DNA of 64,000 nucleotides, from NCBI RefSeq assembly GCF_015350805.1, contig NZ_JADKSG010000002.1, forward strand, positions 992,001 through 1,056,000. Direction: 5' to 3'. A model generated the notes under the pieces. It was given only the letters and a program-made list of their open reading frames with translations. It was not told where the DNA came from and searched no databases. The DNA comes from Herbiconiux sp. VKM Ac-1786. Its GTDB lineage: Bacteria; Actinomycetota; Actinomycetes; Actinomycetales; Microbacteriaceae. A program made the translations under genes and the position numbers. Shown piece after piece: positions 7,516-15,812 of the stretch (its first letter is position 1; each line of letters opens with the position of its first letter).

Positions 7516-10479
7516 CTACTGCGACGCGGCGATGGCCCGGTCCACGGCCTCCTTCAGGCGGGCGTCGGCCTCGCCGTAGGCGGTCCAGTCCGCGGCCTTG
7601 AGGGCCGCGTCACGGTCGGACAGCGCCTGCTGCGCGTCGGCCAGCGCCTGGGTGAGCGCGGCGTCGCCGGTCAGGGTGGGCGCCGGCGTCGAGGTGCCGG
7701 GGTCGGTGGTGCCGGTGCCCGGGTCGGTGCTGCCGCCGTCGGTGCCGCCGTCGGTCGGGATCTCGGAGGTGCCTCCGCCGCCCGTGTCGTCGGTCGGGAT
7801 GACGTTCTCGTCACCCGCGTTCGCTCCCGAGTCGCCGCCGAACAGCAAGTCGAGCGCGCCGTCGAGGGTGTTCTCGAACGCGATCTTGTTGCCGAACGAC
7901 ACCAGCACCTTCTGCAGCAGCGGGAAGCTCGTCTCACCGCGCGACTGCACGTACACCGGCTGCACGTAGAGCAGACCGCCGCCGACCGGCAGGGTGAGCA
8001 GGTTTCCGCTGATCACCTGGCTCTCGCCCTGACGCAGCAGGTTCAGCGCCGAGCTGACCGCCGGGTCGGAGGAGAAGCTGTTCTGCACCTGGCCGGGGCC
8101 CGGGATCGTGTCGTCCTTCGGCAGCGTGAGCAGCCTCAGCTTGCCGTAGTCGCCGGACTTCTCCCCGTCTGTGCTGCCGGCGTTCGCGTCGACCGCGAGA
8201 TAGCCGGTCAGCACGTTCCGGGAGGATTCCGCCGACTGCTGGGTCGCCGGGATGAAGGTCGAGTACAGCGAGTAGGACGGATCGTCCTGCGTCGGCATCT
8301 GCAGCGTCAGGTAGTACGGCGGCTGCAGCGTCGGGCTGGTCGAGGAGGACGTCGGGTCGTTCGGCGTCGTCCAGGCGTCCTCCTGCGAGTAGAAGGAGCC
8401 CGCGTCGGTCACGTGGTACTGGCCGAGGATCGACCGCTGCACCTTGAACAGGTCGGCCGGGTAGCGCACGTGGCTCATCAGCTCGCCGCTCATGTCGCTG
8501 ATCGGCTTCACCGTCGACGGGTAGATCTTCTGCCAGGTCTGCAGCAGCGGGTCGTTCTCGTCCCACGCGTAGAGCGTGACCGAGCCGTCGTAGGCGTCGA
8601 CCGTGGCCTTCACCGAGTTGCGGATGTAATTGATGTCGTCGACCGGGTAGGCGGGCGTCGGCGTGTAGGTGTCGGCGATCGACGAGCTGAGCGACTGCAC
8701 CCGCGAGTACGGGTAGTTCGCCGAGGTCGTGTAGCCGTCGACCACCCAGACGACCTTGCCGTCGACGACCGACGGGTAGGGGTCGGAGTCGATCGTGAGG
8801 TACGGAGCGACCTTCGAGACGCGCTCGGCCGGGTCGCGGTCGTAGAGGATCTGCGAGTCGTCGTTCACGGCGTCGGAGAGGAAGATCTGCTCCGACTGGA
8901 ACTTCAGCGCGTAGACGAGCCGCTTGAAGATGTTGTCGAGCTTCGGCCCGCCGTTGCCCTCGAAGGTCGTGTACGTCTGCGACGCACCGTCCTCGCCCGA
9001 CGGGTAGTCGAGCTCGATCTGGTCGGAGCCCTCCGGGCCGCCGACGATGGAGTAGGCGGGCGAGTTCTCGCCGAAGTAGATGCGCGGCTCGAAGTCGCCG
9101 AGCTGACCCACCGAGGGGATGCCCGACTCGATGAACACGGGCTGGCCGTCTCCGGAGCGCTGGTTGCCGAAGGCCGCGACGACGCCGTAGCCGTGGGTGT
9201 AGACGACCGTCTGGTTGTACCAGGTGGCGGAGGAGCCGAGCGCGTCGATGTCGATGTCGCGCACGGTGACCACCGCATCCTGAACCTGGCCGTCGATGTC
9301 GTAGCGGTCGACGTCGAGGTGGTCGGGGAACTGGTAGTACTGCCGGAACTGCTGCAGCTGCTGGAACGACTTCGTCACGAGGGCGGGGTCGAGGATGCGG
9401 ATGTTCGCGGTCGTCGCCGCGTCGTTCCGGAGCGCCCCGGGCTCGGCCGTGGTGGTCGCCTCGTAGGGCGTCTCCTCGACGTCGGCGACCCCGTAGGCGT
9501 CACGCGTCATGTCGATGTTGCGCTGGATGAACTCCTGCTCGAGCGTGCGCTCGCTCGGGTCGACCTGGAAGCGCTGCACGACCCAGGGAGCGAGCGAGCC
9601 CAGGATGAGCGCGCTCACGATGAGCAGCGCGGTGCCGATGATCGGCAGACGCCAGCGGCCGATCACGGCGGCCACGATGAAGAGCACGGCGACGAGCACC
9701 GCGATGCCGGCGAGGATCTGCAGGCCCGGGATGGTGGCGTTGACGTCGGCGTACGACGCACCCGTGATCAGCCCCGAGCTGTTGGCGAGCGTGGCGAACT
9801 GGTCGAGCCAGATGCTCACGGCCTGCAGCAGCAGGTAGATGGTGGCGGTGACGGCCATCTGGATGCGCGCGATCTTCGAGATGCGCACCTCCCGCTGCGA
9901 GAAGCGGATGGCCCCGTAGAGGTAGCTCGTGGCGATGGCCGCGAGGCCCGCCACGATGACGACGGCCGAGGCGAAGCCGACGGCTCCGCGCCAGAACGGC
10001 AGGTCGTAGATGTAGAAGGAGATGTCGAGACCGAACTGCGGGTCGGTCTGGCCGAACGCGGTGCGGTTCAGGTACTGCAGGGTGAGCTGCCAGCGCGAGG
10101 CGGTGGCGACACCGGCGAACAGGCCGAGCACGGCCGGCACGCCGAAGGTGGCGAGGCGGCGGAGGGGCTCGATGACCTGCTGGTAGCGGTCGAGCTGCGA
10201 GTTGAGCTTCGCGTAGACGGGCCGCCAGCGGAAGGCGATCTCGATCGAGGCCCAGACGGGCACGGCCATGGCCACGAAGCCCACCAGGAACATCACACCA
10301 CCGGCGAGCCACTGCGTCGTCAGGACGCTGAGGAAGCCCAGCTGGTCGTACCAGAGGATCTCGGTGTAGAGGGTGGAGAAGACGAAGAAGAGTATGGCGA
10401 GCACGACCACGATCGCTATGGCGATCGCGAGAGTGACTCTCGAACGTCGTGCGGGCTTCTCTGCTGTTTGGGAAGTCAC
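7516..10479 (-). CDS. UPF0182 family large membrane protein
   Basis: 987 aa, GTG start at 10479 with AGAGG upstream. The N-terminal third has about seven membrane helices (first at about 17-38). The rest is a large domain predicted outside the membrane, with family-typical stretches such as VVYTHGYGVVAAFGNQRSGDG and NYIRNSVKATVDAYDGSVTLY. The C-terminus has a Gly/Thr/Asp/Pro-rich linker (about 895-945) and ends in a charged helical segment. The function of UPF0182 is unknown. It corresponds by position to M. tuberculosis Rv3193c and sits 94 bases from the same-strand Lon-PDZ protease gene, a pairing kept in both genomes. Confidence 0.93.
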   Translation of the reverse strand: MTSQTAEKPARRSRVTLAIAIAIVVVLAILFFVFSTLYTEILWYDQLGFLSVLTTQWLAGGVMFLVGFVAMAVPVWASIEIAFRWRPVYAKLNSQLDRYQQVIEPLRRLATFGVPAVLGLFAGVATASRWQLTLQYLNRTAFGQTDPQFGLDISFYIYDLPFWRGAVGFASAVVIVAGLAAIATSYLYGAIRFSQREVRISKIARIQMAVTATIYLLLQAVSIWLDQFATLANSSGLITGASYADVNATIPGLQILAGIAVLVAVLFIVAAVIGRWRLPIIGTALLIVSALILGSLAPWVVQRFQVDPSERTLEQEFIQRNIDMTRDAYGVADVEETPYEATTTAEPGALRNDAATTANIRILDPALVTKSFQQLQQFRQYYQFPDHLDVDRYDIDGQVQDAVVTVRDIDIDALGSSATWYNQTVVYTHGYGVVAAFGNQRSGDGQPVFIESGIPSVGQLGDFEPRIYFGENSPAYSIVGGPEGSDQIELDYPSGEDGASQTYTTFEGNGGPKLDNIFKRLVYALKFQSEQIFLSDAVNDDSQILYDRDPAERVSKVAPYLTIDSDPYPSVVDGKVVWVVDGYTTSANYPYSRVQSLSSSIADTYTPTPAYPVDDINYIRNSVKATVDAYDGSVTLYAWDENDPLLQTWQKIYPSTVKPISDMSGELMSHVRYPADLFKVQRSILGQYHVTDAGSFYSQEDAWTTPNDPTSSSTSPTLQPPYYLTLQMPTQDDPSYSLYSTFIPATQQSAESSRNVLTGYLAVDANAGSTDGEKSGDYGKLRLLTLPKDDTIPGPGQVQNSFSSDPAVSSALNLLRQGESQVISGNLLTLPVGGGLLYVQPVYVQSRGETSFPLLQKVLVSFGNKIAFENTLDGALDLLFGGDSGANAGDENVIPTDDTGGGGTSEIPTDGGTDGGSTDPGTGTTDPGTSTPAPTLTGDAALTQALADAQQALSDRDAALKAADWTAYGEADARLKEAVDRAIAASQ

Positions 10480-10573
10480 GTATGCCTCTGGCTCGCTGTG
10501 CGGTGTCCATCAATCTTAGACAATGGAATCCTAGGCAGGGCTGGCTGAGGGTATGCCCGACGTGACCGGGGGC

Positions 10574-11677
10574 TCAGCTGCAGGTGGGCAGCGCCGCGGT
10601 GTCCCCTCCCGTGGAGACGGCGTCGAGCACCGCGAGCGAGTCGTCCAGCGTCGACACCGCGAAGACCTGCAGGCCGTCGGGCACGTGCCCCACGACCTCG
10701 TCGCAGTTCGAGGCCGGAGCGAGGAAGTAGTCGGCCCCGGCGTCCTTCGCGCCGACCATCTTCTGGCGGATGCCGCCGATGGCGCCGACCTCGCCCGCCT
10801 GGTCGATCGTGCCGGTGCCGGCGATGTCCTTGCCGCCGTTCAGCTCGCCCGGCGTGAGCTTGTCGATGATCCCGAGGGCGAACATCATGCCCGCACTGGG
10901 GCCGCCGACGTCGTTCAGCTGGATGTCGACCGTGAAGGGGAACTCGAAGTCGTAGCCGGCGCTGATGCCCAGTGCCGGAGCATCCGTCTGCTCGGAGATG
11001 ACCGGGGTGATGGCGACGGTCTTCTCGGCGCCGCCGTCGCTCGCCTTGACCGTCAGCTGCGCGGGAGTGGAGGTGCCGTTCGCGGCGAGCGCCGCCCGCA
11101 GCGCGTCGACGTCGGGGACCGCCTGGCCGTTCACGGCGAGGATGGCGTCGCCCGCGTCGAGCTGGCCGGCGGCGGGGCCGTCGGGGTCGAGGCCGGCCAC
11201 GGTGACCTCGGTGGTGTAGGCGATGCCGAGGTTGGACAGGGCGGCCGCGACGGCCTCCTTCTGGCTGTCGACCATGAGGGCGGCGTTCTGCTCGTCGCGC
11301 TGCTCGGTGGTGACGGTCGGCGGGTAGACGGCGTCGATCGGGATGACGGCGCGTGAGCTGTCGAACCAGGCGGAGAGGATCTCGGCCCAGGACGGCCGCT
11401 GCTCGGGCGTGCCCCGCACCGAGACGGTGAGCATGTCGAGTGTTCCCGCCGTGGGATAGGTGTCGGCGCCCTCGATGGAGATCAGCGGCACGTCCTCGCC
11501 GTCCTGCTGCTGGCTGCCGAGGGTGTCGAAGACCGGGCCCGGCTGCTCGATGACGTACGGGGCGGGCAGGAAGCTCATCACGAGGCCGAGCACGAGGGCG
11601 ATCAGCAGCACGGTCCACCCGGTGCGAATGCGGCGGGACGGGCGCGACCGCGCGTCGTCGGGTTCGAACAGACTCAC
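10574..11677 (-). CDS. Membrane-anchored Lon-like serine protease with PDZ domain (YlbL type)
   Basis: 367 aa from the GTG at 11677, which has AGAGGA seven bases upstream; longer upstream starts lack a ribosome site. One membrane helix at about 21-39 anchors the protein with the rest outside. A PDZ-like domain (about 155-215, VTVAGLDPDGPAAGQLDAGDAILAVNG split by its loops) precedes a Lon-type proteolytic domain (peptidase S16). The catalytic dyad is Ser261 in GGPSAGMMF and Lys306 in GGIRQKMVGAK, with the normal spacing of about 45 residues. There is no ATPase domain, so it is ATP independent. Substrates are unknown. It matches M. tuberculosis Rv3194c in position and type. Confidence 0.92.
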   Translation of the reverse strand: MSLFEPDDARSRPSRRIRTGWTVLLIALVLGLVMSFLPAPYVIEQPGPVFDTLGSQQQDGEDVPLISIEGADTYPTAGTLDMLTVSVRGTPEQRPSWAEILSAWFDSSRAVIPIDAVYPPTVTTEQRDEQNAALMVDSQKEAVAAALSNLGIAYTTEVTVAGLDPDGPAAGQLDAGDAILAVNGQAVPDVDALRAALAANGTSTPAQLTVKASDGGAEKTVAITPVISEQTDAPALGISAGYDFEFPFTVDIQLNDVGGPSAGMMFALGIIDKLTPGELNGGKDIAGTGTIDQAGEVGAIGGIRQKMVGAKDAGADYFLAPASNCDEVVGHVPDGLQVFAVSTLDDSLAVLDAVSTGGDTAALPTCS

Positions 11678-11820
11678 GGAATCCTCTCGCTGTCGGCACT
11701 CGGGTGGCTGTTCGCCACGGGCGCACGCAGCAGCGCTCAAGCTTATGGGAAAACCCAGCCTGGGCGGTGGGCCACCGGTTAGCGTAGGAGCACTATCTGA
11801 CAGCCCGCATGGAGGACACC

Positions 11821-13224
11821 GTGAGCGACGAGAACCGCGACCAGCCGGAGGACGAGTTCCGCGACATGCTTCGGCAGTTCCTCTCGGGCAACTCCGACAT
11901 CGACCCCTCGAAGCTGGCCTCGGCGGCCGGTCTGCCGTCCGATCCGGCCGCCGTGTCGCAGCTCATGGCGCAGCTGCAGAACGCCATGCAGGCCTCGGGT
12001 GACGGGGTCGACTGGAGCGTCGCCACGAAGCAGGCGCAGGAGATCTCGGCCGCCGGCAGCCTCGCCGTGACCGACCAGACGAAGGCGCAGCTCGACCAGG
12101 CCCTGCACATCGCGACCCTCTGGCTCGACGAGGTCACCGGCCTCTCCGACTCGGCCGTGGCGCCCCGCCTGATGACCCGTCAGGAATGGGCCGCCACCAC
12201 GGTGCCGGTCTGGACCCAGCTGGCCGAGCCGGTCGCCGAGTCGATCGCCGACTCCCTCACCGACGTGCTGCAGAACCAGGCGCCCGAGGAGATGGCGGGC
12301 ATGATCGCGGGCGCCAGCCAGCTGATGCGCAACCTCGGCGGCACCCTGTTCGCGATGCAGCTCGGCCAGATCGTCGGCCAGCTCTCGAAGGAGGTCGTCT
12401 CCGGCGGTGACGTCGGCATCCCCCTGCTCGAGGAGGGCCAGGCGGCGCTCGTCCCGCAGAACATGGCCGAGTTCGGCGAGGGCCTCGACATCCCCGACGA
12501 CGAGGTGCAGCTCTACCTCGCCATCCGTGAGCTCGCGCACGCCCGACTGTTCCGGCACGCGCGCTGGCTGCGGCTGCACGTCATCTCGTCCATCACCGAG
12601 TTCGCCAAGGGCATCTCGATCGACACCGAGCGGCTCGAGGAGCTGGCCGGCAGCTTCGACCCCTCGAACCCGGAGGAGCTCAAGCAGGCCATGGCGAGCG
12701 GCGCGCTCATCCCGCCGAAGACCGAGCAGCAGCAGCACGCCCTCGCCCGCCTGGAGACCACGCTCGCCCTGATCGAGGGCTGGGTCGACACCGTCACCGC
12801 GCAGGCCTCGGTGCGGCTGCCGCGCTGGAACTCGGTGGCCGAGACCGTTCGCCGCCGCCGCGCCTCGGGCGGCCCCGCCGAGTCGGCGTTCGGCGCCCTG
12901 ATCGGCCTCGAGCTGCGGCCCCGTCGCCTCCGTGAGGCGGCCGCGATGTGGCAGCAGGTGACGGATGCGGTGGGCCAGGAGCAGCGCGACGCACTCTGGT
13001 CGCACCCCGACCTGGTGCCCACGATGGCCGACATCGACGACCCGGCGGCGTTGATCGCCCGACTGCAGGCCGGCGAGCCCGAGCCCGACGAGATGGACCA
13101 GGCGCTGGAGGATCTGCTGCGCGAGGAGGAGTCGCGGGGGGATTCGCCTCAGGGGGATTCGCCTCAGGGGGATTCGCCTCAGGGGGACTCGCCGCGCGAC
13201 GACGATCAGCCGCCTGTCGTCTGA
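11821..13224 (+). CDS. Zincin-like metalloprotease-family protein (Zincin_2 / DUF2342 type)
   Basis: 467 aa from GTG 11821, chosen because GGAGG lies six bases upstream inside an alternative ATG start at 11809. It belongs to the actinobacterial family annotated as zinc-dependent metalloprotease or F420-associated protein, matching Rv3195. The core (about 105-430) is alpha-helical. The segment RELAHARLFRHARWL (about 236-250) is where the zincin helix is expected, but a canonical HExxH is not seen; the residues present are E-L-A-H plus a second His six residues later. Acidic stretches flank both ends, and the C-terminus carries four near-identical GDSPQ repeats. It is transcribed toward the E1-like gene 95 bases downstream. 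Proteolytic activity is a family annotation, not shown by the motif. Confidence 0.82.
   Translation: MSDENRDQPEDEFRDMLRQFLSGNSDIDPSKLASAAGLPSDPAAVSQLMAQLQNAMQASGDGVDWSVATKQAQEISAAGSLAVTDQTKAQLDQALHIATLWLDEVTGLSDSAVAPRLMTRQEWAATTVPVWTQLAEPVAESIADSLTDVLQNQAPEEMAGMIAGASQLMRNLGGTLFAMQLGQIVGQLSKEVVSGGDVGIPLLEEGQAALVPQNMAEFGEGLDIPDDEVQLYLAIRELAHARLFRHARWLRLHVISSITEFAKGISIDTERLEELAGSFDPSNPEELKQAMASGALIPPKTEQQQHALARLETTLALIEGWVDTVTAQASVRLPRWNSVAETVRRRRASGGPAESAFGALIGLELRPRRLREAAAMWQQVTDAVGQEQRDALWSHPDLVPTMADIDDPAALIARLQAGEPEPDEMDQALEDLLREEESRGDSPQGDSPQGDSPQGDSPRDDDQPPVV
13137..13196 (+). repeat. 15-bp tandem repeat encoding GDSPQ
   Basis: Three identical units GGGGGATTCGCCTCA (13137-13151, 13152-13166, 13167-13181) and one diverged unit GGGGGACTCGCCGCG (13182-13196). 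It is in frame, so copy-number change would lengthen or shorten the tail without a frameshift. Confidence 0.9.
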
Positions 13225-13318
13225 GACCACTCCTGCACCGGCCGGGTGCGTCGATCGCTTCGGCGAGCGGGTTGTTGATAACCGCTCGCGGGGCTGATCG
13301 AGGCGACAGGATGCCCGC

Positions 13319-14209
13319 ATGGCACTCCGACTCTCCCCGTCCCATCCGCTGGTCTGGCGCACGCCCGACGAGGTGCAGTTCGGGGTCGAGCATCCGCTGC
13401 TGAGGCTGCGCGGGCTCGACGCCGAGCAGCACTTCCTGCTCGGGCTGCTGCAGAAGGGCGTGTCCCGGCCGGTGCTGGGTGCGCTCGCCTCGTCGCAGGG
13501 CATCGCTCCCCCGGCGGTCGATGCGCTGCTCGCCTCGGTCACGCCGGCACTGGAGCGGTCGCCGCCGCCTCGATCCGCCGCGCTCGACGGGGTCGCGGCC
13601 GAGGTGCGCGGTCACGGCACACCGGTGCCGGCCATCGCCGCGCTGCTGCGTCGCTGCGGGGCCGTCACCGCGGCACCCGGTGTCGCGCCCGCGTTCGGGG
13701 TGCTGGTCTCGCACTATGCCACGGCGCCGCGCCGGGCATCCGTGTGGCTGCGCGACGACGTGCCGCACCTGCTGGTCGAGTTCGGCGACCGCTCGGTGCG
13801 CATCGGGCCGATGGTCGTCGGCGGCACCTCGGCATGCGCCGCCTGCCTCGAGTTCGCCCGCGCAGAGGCCGATCCGTGCTGGCCGGCACTCGCCTCGCAG
13901 CTGGCCGGCCGTCAGGCGCTGACGGCGGATGCGGTGGGCACTGCGATCGCGGCCGGCCTCGTCGTCGACGCCCTGCTCGAGCACTGCTCGGCCACGGCGC
14001 GGGGCTCACCCAGCCCCTGGCCGGGTCGGGCGTTGCGGGTCCGACCCGCTGCGCTGCTCGAGCCGGGCGGGGTGAGCGTGGAGTCGGTCAGTCCGCATCC
14101 ACGGTGCGGATGCCGGTCTCTGCCAGGAAGCGCGACGCCGTCCTCGCCGCCCCACGCCGGATCCCGGCCGCCGCCCAGGAGAGCTGCAGCCGTTCCCGCG
14201 CGCGGGTGA
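13319..14209 (+). CDS. Orphan E1-like / TOMM cyclodehydratase-like zinc protein
   Basis: 296 aa. The pattern ACAACLEFARAEADPCWPAL (about 172-191), with Cys173/Cys176, followed far downstream by HPRCGCR with Cys263/Cys265, is the four-Cys Zn site (CxxC...CxC) seen in ThiF/E1-like and ocin-ThiF cyclodehydratase partner proteins. The N-terminal 80 residues could be the peptide-binding part. No GxGxxG nucleotide site is seen, so it is probably not an adenylating enzyme. It corresponds in position to M. tuberculosis Rv3196. No YcaO or precursor peptide gene is nearby. Its last 40 codons, including the CxC motif, overlap the 3' end of uvrD2 on the other strand. The family call is moderate; the gene itself is well supported by codon pattern and position. 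Confidence 0.68.
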   Translation: MALRLSPSHPLVWRTPDEVQFGVEHPLLRLRGLDAEQHFLLGLLQKGVSRPVLGALASSQGIAPPAVDALLASVTPALERSPPPRSAALDGVAAEVRGHGTPVPAIAALLRRCGAVTAAPGVAPAFGVLVSHYATAPRRASVWLRDDVPHLLVEFGDRSVRIGPMVVGGTSACAACLEFARAEADPCWPALASQLAGRQALTADAVGTAIAAGLVVDALLEHCSATARGSPSPWPGRALRVRPAALLEPGGVSVESVSPHPRCGCRSLPGSATPSSPPHAGSRPPPRRAAAVPARG

Positions 14210-15812
14210 TGCCCACGTAGAGCAGCCGCCGTTCCTCGTCGACACCCTCGAGGCCGGAGGCGTAGCTGATCGGCAGCAGGCCCTCCGAGACACCCACGAT
14301 GAAGACCACCGGCCACTCCAGGCCCTTCGCCGAGTGCAGGGTGGCGAGCGTCACGGCACGCACCGTCGGCTCGTGCTGGGAGGACTGGCGCTCCATCAGC
14401 TCGTCGGTGAACTGGCGGAAGGTGGTGCCGGCCGGCATGCTCTCGGCGAGGCCGATCAGCGCGTTGAGCGACTCCCAACGGTCGCGCACGGCGCCGACAC
14501 CCTCGGGCGGAACCTGGGTCCAGCCGCGCGAGCGGAGCACGTCGCTGACCGACTTGAAGAGCGGCTCGTCCGAGATCGAGACCGAGGCGGCGCGCAGCTC
14601 CATCACGGCGCGCTTCACGTCGGGCTGGTCGAAGAAGCGGGTGGCGCCGCGCAGCTGGTAGCTCACACCGGCGGCGGTGAGGGCCTGCTCGAGCGGGGCC
14701 GACTGCGCGTTGATGCGGTAGAGCACCGCGATGTCCTGCGGCGGGGCGCCGGACTCGACGAGGCGGGCGATCTCGGCGGCGACGCCGGCCGCCTCGTCGA
14801 GGTCGTGCCGGTAGGCGGTGACGGTGGGCTCGGGAGTGCTGTCGGCCACCGCCTCCGAATCCCGCACCGCCGAGTGCAGGGTGAGGGCGCCGGGGCGGCC
14901 TCGCATGAGGCGGTTGGCCGAGGCCACGATCGGCGGGGTCGAGCGGTAGTTCTGCTCGAGGGTCACCACCGTGGCGCTGTCGTGCCGGCGCGGGAAGTCG
15001 AGCAGGAAGTCCGCGCTCGCCCCGGCGAAGGAGTAGATCGTCTGGCTCGCGTCGCCCACCACGCAGAGGTCGCGGCGGTCGCCGAGCCAGAGCTGGAGGA
15101 GGTGGTGCTGCAGCGGGGAGACGTCCTGGTACTCGTCGACCACGAAGAACCGGTACTGCTCCCGCACCTGGATGGCGACCGACGGCTCGATCTCGATCAT
15201 CCCCGCGGTCGCGAGCAGCACGTCCTCGAAGTCGAGCTGCCGGCGCTCGTCCTTCAGCGCCTCGTACCGCTCCTGCAGCTCGATCATCTGCTCCATCGAG
15301 AGGTTGGAAGGCATCGTGCGCACGGTGCGGGCCTTCAGCTCGTAGTCGGCGAGGGAGAGGTTAGAGACCTTCCGCCACTCGATCTCGGCGGCGACGTCGC
15401 GAAGGGTCGCCGTGTCGACCCGGAGGCGCAACGTCTCGGCCGCGTGCGCGATCGCCCGTGCCTTGTTCTCGACGATGCGGGGCGCCTCTCCCCCGATGAC
15501 CTGCGGCCAGAAGTAGTTCAGCTGCGACAGCGCCGCGGCGTGGAAGGTGCGCGCGGCGACGCCGCCGGCGCCGAGGGGCCGCAGGCGCGAGCGCAGCTCC
15601 GCGGCGGCGCGCGAGGTGAAGGTCAGCGCCATCACGCGGTTCGGCGAGTACACCCCGGTCGCGACCCCGTACGCGATGCGATGCGTGATGGCGCGGGTCT
15701 TGCCCGTGCCCGCACCGGCGAGGATGCAGACCGGCCCGAGCAGCGCCCGCGCCGCGATCCGCTGCTGCGGATCGAGGGCCTCCAGCAGCTCCTCCGACGA
15801 GGTGCCGATCAT
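14088..15812 (-). CDS. uvrD2: UvrD2-type superfamily 1 DNA helicase
   Basis: 574 aa 3'-5' SF1A helicase. Motifs in order: Q motif LDPQQR (about 13-18), Walker A LAGAGTGKT (31-39), ALTFTSRAAAELRSRL, Walker B VVDEYQDVSPLQ, motif III GDASQTIYSFAGA, motif IV VTLEQNYRS, motif V LHSAKGLEWPVV, motif VI LLYVGITRARERL. The ATG overlaps the nudC stop by four bases (ATGA), so the two are translationally coupled. The protein ends soon after motif VI at ETGIRTVDAD. The HRDC and tetracysteine regions described for mycobacterial UvrD2 are absent. The last 122 bases overlap the convergent E1-like gene. Confidence 0.93.
   Translation of the reverse strand: MIGTSSEELLEALDPQQRIAARALLGPVCILAGAGTGKTRAITHRIAYGVATGVYSPNRVMALTFTSRAAAELRSRLRPLGAGGVAARTFHAAALSQLNYFWPQVIGGEAPRIVENKARAIAHAAETLRLRVDTATLRDVAAEIEWRKVSNLSLADYELKARTVRTMPSNLSMEQMIELQERYEALKDERRQLDFEDVLLATAGMIEIEPSVAIQVREQYRFFVVDEYQDVSPLQHHLLQLWLGDRRDLCVVGDASQTIYSFAGASADFLLDFPRRHDSATVVTLEQNYRSTPPIVASANRLMRGRPGALTLHSAVRDSEAVADSTPEPTVTAYRHDLDEAAGVAAEIARLVESGAPPQDIAVLYRINAQSAPLEQALTAAGVSYQLRGATRFFDQPDVKRAVMELRAASVSISDEPLFKSVSDVLRSRGWTQVPPEGVGAVRDRWESLNALIGLAESMPAGTTFRQFTDELMERQSSQHEPTVRAVTLATLHSAKGLEWPVVFIVGVSEGLLPISYASGLEGVDEERRLLYVGITRARERLQLSWAAAGIRRGAARTASRFLAETGIRTVDAD

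Noticed and set aside
8413-10548. 711-codon plus-strand frame opposite UPF0182
   Set aside because: Shadow of the real gene: extremely Val/Arg/Asp/Glu/His-rich, no start context, no family features.
13137-13196. CRISPR-like array
   Set aside because: Units are only 15 bases, with no spacers, and encode GDSPQ in frame.
13319-14209. A complete TOMM/thiopeptide biosynthetic cluster
   Set aside because: No YcaO, dehydrogenase or precursor peptide gene can be seen within the window; only the E1-like protein is present.
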